This document shows positions 55,220-64,000 of a DNA stretch of 64,000 nucleotides, piece by piece (the first letter of the stretch is position 1; each line of letters starts with the position of its first letter). The translations under genes were made by a program, and so were the position numbers. This DNA comes from Arthrobacter sp. NicSoilB8 (GTDB lineage: Bacteria > Actinomycetota > Actinomycetes > Actinomycetales > Micrococcaceae): assembly GCF_019977355.1 (NCBI RefSeq), contig NZ_AP024655.1, positions 1 to 64,000 of the forward strand. Direction: 5' to 3'. The notes beneath the pieces are model-generated. The model did no database searches and was not told the DNA's origin. It saw only the letters and a list, made by a program, of their open reading frames with translations.

Positions 55220-57385
55220 TCAGACGGCCTGGACGTGCAGGAGCAGGGCGTGCTCCGGGTTCAGGGCCGGCAGGGGCAGGCCGACGTGCTGGAGGAAGGC
55301 GCCGGACGCGACGGCCCCGTCTTCGAGCCAGGCGGGCGGCCGGATCTGGGTGAAGGTGTGCGCGTAGTCGCCGTCGAGGGGTGTGGGCAGTTCGGCCCGG
55401 ACACGGTAGGTCCGTTTCGGGTCAAGGCCGGGGAGCGAGGCCTGCCCGGGGGCTTCCGCCGGTGCGGAGGCCAGGGACACGGCCGCGAAGAGGGCCTCGC
55501 CGGCGTCGTGCGCCACCACACCGTGGATGCTCAGGGAGGGCTCGGCGGTGTCCGCGTTTACGCGTTTGCCGGAGTGGATCAGCGCGCGGTGGCGCTTGTA
55601 GAGCGCGATGGCCCGACGCAGCGTGGCCCGCTCCTCGCCCGTGGCCGCGCGGATGTCCCATTCCATGCCGAAGTGGCCAAAGAGGGCCGTGATGGCGCGG
55701 AACGAGATGTCGTGGGTGCGGGCCGTGGTGTGCGAGGTGGTGGGGCCGATGTGCGCTCCGACGAGCTCCGGGGGCAGGACCGCCTGGGTCCACCGCTGGA
55801 TGGTCTGGCGCTCCAGGGCGTCATTGCAGTCCGAGGCCCAGACCCGGTCGGTGCGCTGCAGGATGCCGAGGTCCACGCGAGCCCCGCCGGAGGAGCAGCT
55901 TTCGATCTCCACGTCCGGGTGGGCTGCCTTGAGCGCGTCGAAGAGCCGGTAGGCCGCGAGGGTCTGGTCGTGGACGGACGGGCGGCCGCCGCGGCCGTGC
56001 TCGGTGAGGTCGCGGTTCTGGTCCCACTTGAGGTAGGCGATGGTGTTCTCGCCCAGCAGGGCGTCGAGGCGGTCGTAGATGTACTGCCAGGCTTCGGGGT
56101 TGGCGAGGTCCAGGACGTGCTGGTGGCGCCAGGTCTGCGGGAGCCGGCCGCCGTCCTTGTAGGAGAGCACCGACGGGCCCACGATCCAGTCCGGGTGCTC
56201 GCGGGCGACGTCGGAGTCCAGGTTGACCATCTCCGGCTCCACCCACAGGCCGAATTCCATGCCGTGGCCGGTGACGGCGTCGATCAGCGGGGTGAGGCCC
56301 CCGGGCCACAGGCCCTCGTCGACGTACCAGTCGCCGAGGCCCGCGTGGTCGTCGCGGCGGCCGCGGAACCAGCCGTCGTCCAGGACAAAGCGTTCCACGC
56401 CGAGCTCGGCGGCCGCATCGGCGAGTTCGAGCAGGGGTTCGAGGCGGTGGTCGAAGTACACGGCCTCCCACGTGTTGAGCACCACCGGGCGGACGCGCCC
56501 GGACGTGGTGTCCACGTGCTGCGGCCGGGCCCGGAACCAGTCGTAGAAGGCCTCGGTGATGCCGTCCAGGCCGCGGCCGGAGTAGGCGGCGAAGAGCGAC
56601 GGCGTCCGGTAGCAGGTGCCGGGGTGGAGCACCACTTCGCCGGAGCCGAGCAGCTCCGCGGCGCCGAGCATGCGCCGGCCGTCGGCGAGGCTGTCGAGGT
56701 ATTGCTCGTGGTTGCCGCTCCAGCCGAAATGCGTGGCCCAGACCTGGCCGCTGCGGTTGGAGAAGCCGGCGGTCCCGGCGGCGACCAGCAGCGAGGAATC
56801 GTGGCCGGTGCGGCCGTGCCGGCCGGTGCGGACCCAGGTGCCCTGCTGGAGGGCGTGCCGCTGCGGGTGCTTTTCACGGCACCAGCGTCCGGTGAGGTCG
56901 AGCAGTTCGGTGGCGTCCCGCGGAACCGGCAGCACCGAGGCCAGTTCCTCTAGCTGGTACGCGGCCGTGCCGCTGTTGGTGAGGGTGTGCGCCAGTTCCA
57001 GGAGGCCGCCCGGGTGAAGGGTGAGCTCGGAGCGGACCTCGAGTCCGGCGTCGGCGTCCCGGTGGATGATGAGGACCCCGCGGCCGCCGTCCTGCATTTC
57101 GGCGGAAACCACCCGCAGGGCCGGGGAGAAGTCCCGGCCGGGGGCGCCGTCGGCGCTGCGGTGCCCGCGCAGTCCCGGCCGCCCGGCCCAGCCGGAGGAG
57201 GCCTGCGGGAGCAGCCCTGCGGTGACGGGGATGTCGAGGGCGGAGTGGGTGACCGGCCCGCGGAGGATCGCCAGATCGGGGAGGTGGTCGCCGAGGTCGG
57301 CGCCCCAATGGACGATCTCGGCTTCGCCGGAGTCGAAGGCCAGCAGGAGGCTGGTGCCGGCAGAACGCAGGTGCACGGGGTGCAT
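55220..57385 (-). CDS. Alpha-galactosidase, GH36
   Basis: 721 aa. Nucleophile D455 in YLKWDQNRDL and acid/base D522 in SDCNDALER, 67 residues apart as in GH36 melibiases. CSSGGARVDLG lies between them. Signal peptide absent, so it acts in the cytosol on melibiose or raffinose-type sugars imported by the adjacent ABC system. Confidence 0.95.
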   Translation of the reverse strand: MHPVHLRSAGTSLLLAFDSGEAEIVHWGADLGDHLPDLAILRGPVTHSALDIPVTAGLLPQASSGWAGRPGLRGHRSADGAPGRDFSPALRVVSAEMQDGGRGVLIIHRDADAGLEVRSELTLHPGGLLELAHTLTNSGTAAYQLEELASVLPVPRDATELLDLTGRWCREKHPQRHALQQGTWVRTGRHGRTGHDSSLLVAAGTAGFSNRSGQVWATHFGWSGNHEQYLDSLADGRRMLGAAELLGSGEVVLHPGTCYRTPSLFAAYSGRGLDGITEAFYDWFRARPQHVDTTSGRVRPVVLNTWEAVYFDHRLEPLLELADAAAELGVERFVLDDGWFRGRRDDHAGLGDWYVDEGLWPGGLTPLIDAVTGHGMEFGLWVEPEMVNLDSDVAREHPDWIVGPSVLSYKDGGRLPQTWRHQHVLDLANPEAWQYIYDRLDALLGENTIAYLKWDQNRDLTEHGRGGRPSVHDQTLAAYRLFDALKAAHPDVEIESCSSGGARVDLGILQRTDRVWASDCNDALERQTIQRWTQAVLPPELVGAHIGPTTSHTTARTHDISFRAITALFGHFGMEWDIRAATGEERATLRRAIALYKRHRALIHSGKRVNADTAEPSLSIHGVVAHDAGEALFAAVSLASAPAEAPGQASLPGLDPKRTYRVRAELPTPLDGDYAHTFTQIRPPAWLEDGAVASGAFLQHVGLPLPALNPEHALLLHVQAV

Positions 57386-57421
57386 GGGGATTCGCTTTCA
57401 GTAGTGCGGAAGTCAGGTGCT

Positions 57422-57456
57422 GGTGCGCGGGATCCGGGGTGGGGACCCCGCGCACC
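57422..57456 (-). terminator. Hairpin between the lipoprotein and GH36 genes
   Basis: GGTGCGCGGGATCC (57422-57435) and GGACCCCGCGCACC (57443-57456), one mismatch, 7-nt loop. May stabilise the upstream mRNA or terminate partially so that the binding protein is made in excess. Confidence 0.6.
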
Positions 57457-57488
57457 GGGCGCCGCCGTAGCGGCATGTGGCTTCAGAG

Positions 57489-57522
57489 GCTTACTTGTTG
57501 AACAGGCTTATTTGTTGAAGAG
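57489..57522 (-). repeat. 17-bp tandem duplication across the lipoprotein stop
   Basis: On the + strand GCTTACTTGTTGAACAG and GCTTATTTGTTGAAGAG, 15 of 17 identical. Each encodes, on the minus strand, a final LFNK followed by TAA. Confidence 0.85.
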
Positions 57523-58881
57523 GGAGTTGACCTGGTCGTTGGCCTGCGAGAGGGAACTGGCCGGCTGCTTGCCGGAGACCACGGCATCCATGGCCGGCTT
57601 CATGATGCCGTCCACCTTGGCCGCCTTGTCCGCGATCGGGAACAGGAAGGTGGTGTCCTCCTTGACCTGCTGGGTGAAGGGGGTGACGTCCACGCCCTTG
57701 GCCTTGAAGGCGGCCTCGGCCTTGTCCGAGGAGGACTTGATGGCGGGGAACACCACGGCCTTGGAGGCCACGACGTCCTGGCAGGCGGCGGAGCCCAGGT
57801 ACTCGGCGAACTTCACGGCAGTGGCGGGCTTCTTCGTGCCGGCCCACACGGAGTCGGCCAGGCCGTTGAACATGGAGGCGCGCTTGCCGTCGGGGCCGGT
57901 GGGGGTCGGGGCGATTCCGACGTCGACGCCCTTGTAGCCGGTGTACTGGCCGATCATCCAGGAGCCGTGGGCGTTGATGACCGACTTCCCGGCGGCGAAG
58001 GTGTCCGCCATGCTCGCGCCGACGGTGGTCTCCAGCTTGGGCATGTAGCCCTTCTCCGACAGGCTGGCGAACCAGGCGATGGACTCCTGGAACTTGGGAT
58101 CGTCGTAGTTGAAGTGCGTGCCCCACGGATTCTTGTCCGTGTGGGTCCATCCGGTGGTGCCGGTCAGGTAGCTCCACTCGGTCTGGCCCTGACCGGAGCC
58201 GGAGTTGTTCAGGCCGATGCCGTAGACGGCCACCTTCGTCTTATCGAAGCCGGGCTCGTCTCCGCGCTTGCCGTTCTTGTCGACGGTCAGGTGCGCGATC
58301 GCCTTTTCATAAGTGCCGCCGTCCTGCGGGTTCCAGCTCAGGGCCTTCATTTGGTCATCGCTGACGCCGGCGTCGGCGGTGAGCTTCTTGTTGTAGAACA
58401 GGGAGATCGTGTCCCAGTCCTTGGGGAGGCCGTAGCGCTTGCCGTCCTCGCCCACCCAGAGGTCGGCGAGGCCCTTGTTGTACTGGGTGACGTCGACGTG
58501 GTCATTGGCGACGGCGTCGTCCAGGGCCAGGAGCTGGCCGGTCTTGGCGAATTCGGGGTACTTGGCGAGGTGGTCGGTGAAGACGTCCGGGGCGGTGCCG
58601 GCGACGAAACCGTTCGTCAGGGTGCTCCAGTAGTCGTCCCAGCCGCGCTGGGTGATTTTGACGGTGATGTCCGGGTTGGCCGTGTGGAAGTCATCGGCGC
58701 ACTGCTGGTACGCAGGGAGCTGGTTGGCGTCCCAGAGCCAGTAGCTGATCTCGCCCTTGGCTTCCTCGCCGGAGCCGCCCGAGGCGCCTCCACCGCTTCC
58801 GCAGGCGGAGAGGGCCAGGACAGCGGCGGCCGCGGCGGCGAGGGCGCCGACTGCTTTCTTGCCGGTTGCTTTCTTGTTCAT
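57508..58881 (-). CDS. Sugar ABC transporter substrate-binding lipoprotein
   Basis: 457 aa from the ATG at 58881. Signal peptide with lipobox ALSAC; the mature protein is a family 1 extracellular solute-binding protein (SYWLWDANQLPAYQQCADDF near the N-terminus). Binds the alpha-galactoside. The stop region is tandemly duplicated (57489-57522): a second copy of the last codons and stop follows the first. Longer in-frame readings to 59106 shadow the permease. Confidence 0.93.
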   Translation of the reverse strand: MNKKATGKKAVGALAAAAAAVLALSACGSGGGASGGSGEEAKGEISYWLWDANQLPAYQQCADDFHTANPDITVKITQRGWDDYWSTLTNGFVAGTAPDVFTDHLAKYPEFAKTGQLLALDDAVANDHVDVTQYNKGLADLWVGEDGKRYGLPKDWDTISLFYNKKLTADAGVSDDQMKALSWNPQDGGTYEKAIAHLTVDKNGKRGDEPGFDKTKVAVYGIGLNNSGSGQGQTEWSYLTGTTGWTHTDKNPWGTHFNYDDPKFQESIAWFASLSEKGYMPKLETTVGASMADTFAAGKSVINAHGSWMIGQYTGYKGVDVGIAPTPTGPDGKRASMFNGLADSVWAGTKKPATAVKFAEYLGSAACQDVVASKAVVFPAIKSSSDKAEAAFKAKGVDVTPFTQQVKEDTTFLFPIADKAAKVDGIMKPAMDAVVSGKQPASSLSQANDQVNSLFNK

Positions 58882-58984
58882 GGGGGGTCCTTTCGGGACT
58901 GTGATTTGGGAACGGTGTTTTCGGGACGGTGTTTTGGGCATGGGGGTGCGGCTGGAACGTCCAGCACGGGTTTCTGGGTCGGGG

Positions 58985-59896
58985 TTACTTGATTCCGGAG
59001 AAGCCGATGGAGTTGACGATCCTCTTGCCGAAGGCGACGAAAAGCAGCAGGACCGGCAGGGCAGAGACGAGGGTGGCGGCCATGAGGCCGGACCAGTCGG
59101 GCGCACCCTGGGGTGACTGGGACTTGAAGACGCCCAGGCCGACAGTGAGCACGCGGACGTTGTCCTGGTTGCCGACCAGCAGCGGCCAGAAGTATTCGTT
59201 CCACTGCCCGATGAATGTCAGCAGGGCCAGGGTGGCGATCGGCGCCGCGGCGTTGGGCAGCACAATCTGGAAGAAGATGCGCAGGTGCTTGGCGCCGTCG
59301 AGCATGGCCGCTTCCTCGACTTCGCGGGACATGTTCAGGAAGAACTGGCGGAGGAAGAAGATCGCGAACGGGGTCATGAAGAGGTACGGCAGCACCATCC
59401 CGAGCATGGTGTTCAGGAGGCCGAGGTTCTTGATGAGCAGGAAGTTGGGCAGGGCGGTAAAGATCGGCGGCACCATCATGGTGGCCAGGAAGAGGCCGAA
59501 GACGGCGTTCCGGCCCCGCCAGCGCAGCCGGGAGAAGGCATAGGCGGCCATGGAGCTGAAGAAGACCGCGCCGGCCGTGGTGACCGCGGAGAAGATCACG
59601 GTGTTGCGCAGGTAGATCCAAAAATCGATCTTGGCCCCGGAACCGCCCTCCGCCATGGCCTCCTGGGCGGTCTGGAGGCCGAAGACCCGCTTGTACGCGC
59701 CGAGGTTGAAGTCGGCTGGCAACAGGTTGGAGGCGTTGGAAGCCAGTGCGCTGTTGGAGGACAGCGAGGTCCGCAGCACCCAGTAGAAGGGCAGTATCGA
59801 GACCGCGACCGCAAGGACCACGAGGGCCCAGGCTCCGGCGCGGCGCCAGTTGAGGCGGCGTGACCTGGCGCGAATGGCTGATGTGGCAGTAGTCAT
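58985..59896 (-). CDS. Sugar ABC transporter permease (MalG-type)
   Basis: 303 aa. Six helices; EAA loop EEAAMLDGAKHLRIFFQIVLP. Partner of the next permease. Confidence 0.94.
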   Translation of the reverse strand: MTTATSAIRARSRRLNWRRAGAWALVVLAVAVSILPFYWVLRTSLSSNSALASNASNLLPADFNLGAYKRVFGLQTAQEAMAEGGSGAKIDFWIYLRNTVIFSAVTTAGAVFFSSMAAYAFSRLRWRGRNAVFGLFLATMMVPPIFTALPNFLLIKNLGLLNTMLGMVLPYLFMTPFAIFFLRQFFLNMSREVEEAAMLDGAKHLRIFFQIVLPNAAAPIATLALLTFIGQWNEYFWPLLVGNQDNVRVLTVGLGVFKSQSPQGAPDWSGLMAATLVSALPVLLLFVAFGKRIVNSIGFSGIK

Positions 59897-59907
59897 GCTG
59901 GGACTCC

Positions 59908-60864
59908 TTAGTCCAGGTCCGACTCGTTGCCCCTGAGGAACTTCATCTGAATGAAGGCCACCAGGGCGAGGATGACGAAGAGGATGACAGCGAGGGCGGA
60001 GCCGTAACCGAAGTCAGACTCCGTGAAGGCACGCTGATAGATGTAGTACTGCAGGACGCGGCTGGCGTTGATCGGGCCGCCTTGCGTGGTGACGGCGACG
60101 GTGTCGAAGACCTGGAACGAACCGATGACGGTGACCACCAGGACCAGCACGACGACGGGCCGGAGCAGCGGCATGGTGATCTTCCAGAAGGTCTGGAACG
60201 GTGAGGCGCCGTCCAGGTTGGCGACCTCATACAGGTGCTGCGGGATGGCCTGGAGGCCGGCAAAGATCAGCAGGGCCGTGTAGCCCATGTGGCGCCAGGT
60301 GTTGATCAGGGCCTGGGTGGGGATGGCCCATTCCTCGCTGCCGAAGAAGGCGATGCGGGGCAGCCCGATGGCGTCGATGAGGTTGTTGACGATGCCGATC
60401 TGGTAGTCCAGCAGCCAGAACCACAGGAGCGCGGCGATCACGTTGGCCACCAGGTAGGGCAGCAGCAGGCTGCCGCGGATGAAAGTCGACTTGGCGACCC
60501 GGTGCATCAGGAGGGCCAGGCCGAGGGCCAGGACGGTCTGGAGCACGATGTTGATCAGGACGTACTGGGTGGTGACGCCCAGCGCGTTCCAGAACAGGGG
60601 GTCCTTGGCGATGGCCGCGTAGTTGGCGCCGCCGATCCACTTCGGCGTGCCGAGGATGTTGTATTCGGTGAAGCTCAGGTAGAGGCCCCGGATGCTCGGC
60701 ACCAGGTAAAAGACAACGAAGCCGAGCATGGCCGGGGCGATGAAGAAGAGGGCAACCCTCAGGTCGCTTCGGGTCCGGCGCCGGGCGCGGGGGGCAGCAT
60801 TGCCCGTTCCCGTGCCGGCCGCCTTGCGGGCCGGAACGGCGCCGCGGGCAGTTGTGGTGGTCAT
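59908..60864 (-). CDS. Sugar ABC transporter permease (MalF-type)
   Basis: 318 aa. Six helices; EAA loop YEVANLDGASPFQTFWKITMP. First gene of the operon. No ATPase gene follows, so a shared MsiK/MsmX-type ATPase encoded elsewhere is expected. Confidence 0.94.
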   Translation of the reverse strand: MTTTTARGAVPARKAAGTGTGNAAPRARRRTRSDLRVALFFIAPAMLGFVVFYLVPSIRGLYLSFTEYNILGTPKWIGGANYAAIAKDPLFWNALGVTTQYVLINIVLQTVLALGLALLMHRVAKSTFIRGSLLLPYLVANVIAALLWFWLLDYQIGIVNNLIDAIGLPRIAFFGSEEWAIPTQALINTWRHMGYTALLIFAGLQAIPQHLYEVANLDGASPFQTFWKITMPLLRPVVVLVLVVTVIGSFQVFDTVAVTTQGGPINASRVLQYYIYQRAFTESDFGYGSALAVILFVILALVAFIQMKFLRGNESDLD

Positions 60865-61035
60865 TGGTGATTCCTCCGCTGTTACATGAATGCTGTGACG
60901 TGGATTACAACTGAGGCTTGAATCTACACGAGTAACTTTCTAATGCGCAACCGTTTCCCCTATGTTTCAGGGAGGAATCTTTTCGCTCATCATCAGCTAT
61001 TGACTCGAGTAGAAACTGATGTGAAACTTGCGGGC
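60865..61035. promoter_or_regulatory. Divergent control region of the galactoside cluster
   Basis: On the + strand TTGAAT (60918-60923), 17 bp, TAATGC (60941-60946) is a reasonable promoter for the oxidoreductase. Just after it, GCAACCGTTTC (60946-60956) has the AAC-C-GTT symmetry common in LacI operators. ACTCGAGT (61003-61010) is a second small palindrome. The transporter promoter should lie on the other strand. Confidence 0.5.
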
Positions 61036-62286
61036 ATGACGTTCTCACTAGGCATCGTCGGCGCCGGGCAGTTCGCCGGCGCCTTCGCCAAACTCTTCGA
61101 CGCCCACCCCGCGATTTCAGAAGTCCATGTCACCGACGTCCTGCCGGAACGGGCCGAGGCCCTCCGGGAGCGGCTCGGCCTGGCGGGGACCTATCCCAGC
61201 TTCGAGGCGATGCTCGACGGCGGCCTCGACGCCGTGGCGATCTTCACCCAGCGCTGGACGCACGGCCCGCTGGTGCTGCAGGCGCTCCGGGCGGGCAAGC
61301 ATGTGTATTCGGCAGTGCCGATGGCCATCAGCGAGGACGAGATCGCCCGGATCATCGAGGCCGTCCGGGAGACCGGCCTGACCTACATGATGGGCGAGAC
61401 AAGCTACTACAATCCCGCCACGGTCTACGCCCGCAAGCGCCACGCCGAAGGCGCGTTCGGCCGCATCTTCTACGCCGAGGGCGACTACGTCCACGACATG
61501 GATCTCGGCTTCTACGAGGCCTACCAGTACAGCGGCGGGGAGGACTGGAAGCGCACCGCCAGCTACCCGCCCATGCTGTACCCGACCCACTCCACCGGCG
61601 GCGTGCTGGGCGCCATCGGCGGCCATGCCGTCAGCGTCAGCTGCATTGGCGTTTCCGACGAGCGCGGCGACGGCGTGTTCGACAAGGACGTCAGCATGTT
61701 CGGCAACGACTTCTCCAACGCCACCGCGCTGTTCGAACTCTCCACCGGCGGATCCATGCGCATCAACGAGATGCGCCGCGTCGGCTACCCCTCCCACCTG
61801 CGCGAAAGCCGGTTCCGGTACTTCGGCACGGAAGCCAGCTTCGAGCAGCTGGCCCTGGTCAGTGTGTGGCAGGACAAGGCATCCGTGACCGATGTCAGCG
61901 CCGAACTCGCCACCCGGGCCACGCTCGACGCCGACGATCCGGCGCTGGCCGGCGTCGCACCCGCCCTGCGGGACGCCTTCAGCTCCGGGCTGGCCCCGGT
62001 CCACGACGCCGGGCGGCTTCCCGCCGAGTTCCGCGGACTTCACAACGGGCACGAGGGCAGCCACCACTTCCTGGTGGATGACTTCGCCACGGCCGTCGCC
62101 ACCGGCACGCTCCCGCCCGTCAACGCCTGGGAGGCCGCCCGCTACACACTCCCGGGGATCGTGGCGCACGAGTCCGCCCTCCGCGGCGGCGAGCGGCTTC
62201 CCGTGCCGGACCACGGCGACGCGCCGGCCCGGCTGCCCGCACAGGTATCTGGCGGGGAAGGATCTGACGGGGAAGCCCGGCGGTAG
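61036..62286 (+). CDS. Gfo/Idh/MocA oxidoreductase
   Basis: 416 aa from the ATG at 61036. Rossmann motif LGIVGAGQFAGAFAK, then the AGKHVYSAVPMAISEDE region with the usual EKP-type lysine/proline motif weakened (V-Y-S-A-V-P). Acts on a sugar or polyol with NAD(P). Divergent from the alpha-galactoside operon, so it may act on a related sugar. An upstream in-frame start at 61021 is equally possible. Confidence 0.88.
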   Translation: MTFSLGIVGAGQFAGAFAKLFDAHPAISEVHVTDVLPERAEALRERLGLAGTYPSFEAMLDGGLDAVAIFTQRWTHGPLVLQALRAGKHVYSAVPMAISEDEIARIIEAVRETGLTYMMGETSYYNPATVYARKRHAEGAFGRIFYAEGDYVHDMDLGFYEAYQYSGGEDWKRTASYPPMLYPTHSTGGVLGAIGGHAVSVSCIGVSDERGDGVFDKDVSMFGNDFSNATALFELSTGGSMRINEMRRVGYPSHLRESRFRYFGTEASFEQLALVSVWQDKASVTDVSAELATRATLDADDPALAGVAPALRDAFSSGLAPVHDAGRLPAEFRGLHNGHEGSHHFLVDDFATAVATGTLPPVNAWEAARYTLPGIVAHESALRGGERLPVPDHGDAPARLPAQVSGGEGSDGEARR

Positions 62287-62287
62287 C

Positions 62288-63337
62288 ATGGTCACTGTGC
62301 CACACTCGCCAGCCTCCGCCAGGCCCACGATCACCCGCAAAGACGTGGCCCGGCTGGCGGGCGTCAGCACCGCCGTCGTCAGTTATGTGGTGAACGACGG
62401 CCCCAAGCGGGTCTCCCCGGTGACGGCCGCAAAAGTGCGCGAGGCCATCAGCGCCCTCGGGTACCGGCCGAATGCCGCGGCGAGGGCACTGAAACTGGGC
62501 TCCAGCGAGATGCTCGGCATGGTGGTCGCGGACACCACCAACCCTTTCTTCGCCGCCCTGGCCCGCGCCGTGGAGGAGGCTGCGGCGGCGCGGGGCTACG
62601 CGCTGCTGCTGGCCAACTCGGGGGGATCGGCGGCCAATGAACGCCGCCAGGTCAGGAACCTCGCGAGCCGCCGCGTCGACGGCGTCTTCCTCTCCAGCGT
62701 ATTGTTCGAACCCGACCTGACCGAGCTGGAGCATTCGGAGATCCCCGCCGTGCTGCTCAACCACAGCAGCGAGGTGCCCGGCTTCAACTCGGTCGGTGTG
62801 GAGCTGCAGGAAGGCTCCCGGCGCGCCGTCGAGCACCTGGTGGGCCACGGCCACCGCAAGATCGCGCTGGTCATGGGCATGAATGTGGGCAATGATCTGG
62901 ACGGGCGCGAGATCGGGTGGCAGGAGGGGCTCGCGGACGCCGGGCTTCCGGAAGGGCCGATTGTGCGCTGCGACTTCGACCGCCAGGGCGGCTACCGGGC
63001 CGGGCAGCGGCTGCTCCTGGCCGCCGACCGTCCCACCGCCGTGTTTGTCAGCTCCGACCTGCAGGCTGTTGGCCTGCTCCGCGCGGTGCACGAGGCCGGA
63101 CTGCGGGTCCCGGAGGACCTGGCGGTCTTCTCCTTCGACGGCTCGGCCGAGGCGGAGTACAGCTGGCCGCCGCTGAGCACGGTCGCGCAGCCCGTGGAGG
63201 CCATGGCCGAGGCCGCCGTCGAAGCGCTCATCAACTTCGACGGCGTGTCTCCCACCCGGAACAGGACCTTCCCCGTGGACCTGGTCCTGCGCGCGTCCTG
63301 CGGCTGCGTGCCCGTGCCCGCCGCGCCTGCCGGGTAG
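62288..63337 (+). CDS. LacI family regulator
   Basis: 349 aa from the ATG at 62288, 1 bp after the oxidoreductase stop. HTH ITRKDVARLAGVSTAVVSYV with the hinge YRPNAAARALKLG; periplasmic-binding-like effector domain. Likely represses both divergent units until galactoside is present. Its stop lies in a 13-bp tandem array. Confidence 0.95.
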   Translation: MVTVPHSPASARPTITRKDVARLAGVSTAVVSYVVNDGPKRVSPVTAAKVREAISALGYRPNAAARALKLGSSEMLGMVVADTTNPFFAALARAVEEAAAARGYALLLANSGGSAANERRQVRNLASRRVDGVFLSSVLFEPDLTELEHSEIPAVLLNHSSEVPGFNSVGVELQEGSRRAVEHLVGHGHRKIALVMGMNVGNDLDGREIGWQEGLADAGLPEGPIVRCDFDRQGGYRAGQRLLLAADRPTAVFVSSDLQAVGLLRAVHEAGLRVPEDLAVFSFDGSAEAEYSWPPLSTVAQPVEAMAEAAVEALINFDGVSPTRNRTFPVDLVLRASCGCVPVPAAPAG

Positions 63338-63369
63338 GCCCGTCGGCTAGGCCCGCCGGGTAGGCCCGC
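63331..63369 (+). repeat. Tandem array, 3 x 13 bp, across the LacI stop
   Basis: CGGGTAGGCCCGT, CGGCTAGGCCCGC, CGGGTAGGCCCGC. Each copy holds TAG; the first is the true stop (63335-63337). The period of 13 places the TAGs in all three frames. Confidence 0.9.
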
Positions 63370-63374
63370 GCCTG

Positions 63375-63468
63375 CGGAGTTTCCCCACCTTCAACGCCGC
63401 GACGCCGCCAAACACCGGCGATTCGGCGCAACACGCCAGTCGGAGCTCACGAAGGTGGGGAAACTCCG
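63375..63468. repeat. Palindromic interspersed repeat, copy B
   Basis: 94 bp with perfect 18-bp arms (CGGAGTTTCCCCACCTTC at 63375-63392 and its complement at 63451-63468). Interior GGCGATTCGGCGCAACACGCC. Homologous to copy A (31395-31489) in the opposite orientation. Confidence 0.92.
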
Positions 63469-63503
63469 ACGCCGTCGCCGGGCTTGCCCTGGCCGGGCGT
63501 GCG

Positions 63504-64000
63504 TCACTCCCCGTGGACGGCGGACTGGCGTTCCTCTGAGCGGTCCAGATAGGCCAGCAGAAGGTCTCCGGCGCGGTCCAGGTCTCCGGCTTCCAAGGCC
63601 GCGCAGATTTCCTCGTTGTCCGCCAGCCAGCCCCGGTAGAAGTGTGCGTCCAGGGTGGCCTTGTGGAAAAAGAGCCGCATCTCGGCCAGGACCTGGGCCA
63701 TGATGGTGTCCAGCCGCCGGCTGTCGGCCAGGGCCACGATCGCGCCGTGGAAATGCTGGTTGGCGTTGCCCAGGCCCTCCTCGTCGTCGGCGGCGGCCGC
63801 GGCTTTGCCTTCCTCCACTGCCGCGCGGACCGCCGCCACGCGCTCGGGGCTGCCGCCGCCGCGGATCGCGCTCACCTCAATGGCGCGGCGCACCGCGTAG
63901 ACGTCGTGGATGTCGCCGGGCTCCAGGCTGGCCACGAAGACGCCCCGGTTCGGGTGGCGGACCACCAGGCGCTCGGCCGCCAGCTCGGCGAAGGCCTCCC
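63504..64000 (-). CDS. GntR/FCD-family regulator, 5' end outside the window
   Basis: At least 165 residues. Reading continues through the window edge: EAFAELAAERLVVRHPNRGVF is the end of a GntR winged helix. The FCD effector domain follows (DIHDVYAVRRAIEVSAIR; NQHFHGAIVALADS). Likely senses a carboxylic or sugar acid. The ATG at 63965 is internal, not the start. Confidence 0.9.
   Translation of the reverse strand, partial: EAFAELAAERLVVRHPNRGVFVASLEPGDIHDVYAVRRAIEVSAIRGGGSPERVAAVRAAVEEGKAAAAADDEEGLGNANQHFHGAIVALADSRRLDTIMAQVLAEMRLFFHKATLDAHFYRGWLADNEEICAALEAGDLDRAGDLLLAYLDRSEERQSAVHGE

Overview
The window reads as a high-GC actinobacterial chromosome near the replication origin, most likely Arthrobacter/Pseudarthrobacter or a close Micrococcaceae relative. 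The evidence is the order dnaA-dnaN-gnd-recF-DUF721-gyrB-gyrA-DUF3566-tRNA-Ile-tRNA-Ala, the fhaA-fhaB-stp-rodA-pbpA-pknA-pknB cell-wall signalling block, CrgA, a putrescine oxidase of the Micrococcaceae type, and the frequent GTG starts. No sequence search was possible, so the genus is an inference.

Layout. 1-12.4 kb is the origin and replication block (dnaA, oriC-like spacer, dnaN, gnd, recF, DUF721, gyrB, gyrA, DUF3566) ending in tRNA-Ile, a 38-codon DLW-39-like gene and tRNA-Ala. 12.4-17.6 kb holds a cupin, an EamA transporter, a family 2 glycosyltransferase, an Ala-rich membrane protein, a cyclophilin and a rhomboid protease. 17.6-18.9 kb has no credible gene but carries a dense cluster of DnaA boxes with internally duplicated modules. 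18.9-30.8 kb holds tag, crgA, pabA/trpG and the Ser/Thr kinase, FHA and peptidoglycan operon. 31.2-35.3 kb holds tRNA-Leu, a dispersed palindromic repeat, a structured leader and an NMT1-type ABC importer. 35.3-40.1 kb is a putative putrescine cluster (TetR, oxidase, Usp, APC permease). 40.2-46.1 kb holds small enzymes, DUF5997 with an HTH-less LysR effector domain, a lipoprotein, DUF6221 and a frameshifted DUF805 gene. 46.2-52.9 kb is a complete urease operon ureABCEFGD with a nickel permease, interrupted by two copies of a palindromic repeat. 52.9-63.3 kb is an alpha-galactoside uptake and Leloir-pathway operon (two permeases, lipoprotein, GH36, galT, galK) divergent from an oxidoreductase and a LacI regulator. 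The window ends inside a GntR/FCD regulator.

How it works together. The origin block copies and supercoils DNA. The kinase block couples growth signals to cell-wall synthesis. The right half is catabolic: urea with Ni supply, polyamine oxidation and galactosides. The most unusual content is non-coding: a 1-kb DnaA-box cluster about 16 kb from dnaA-dnaN, two families of palindromic interspersed repeats (two copies each) whose arms differ between copies but stay self-complementary, and short-period tandem arrays at or beside stop codons in five genes. No insertion sequence, prophage or CRISPR array was seen.
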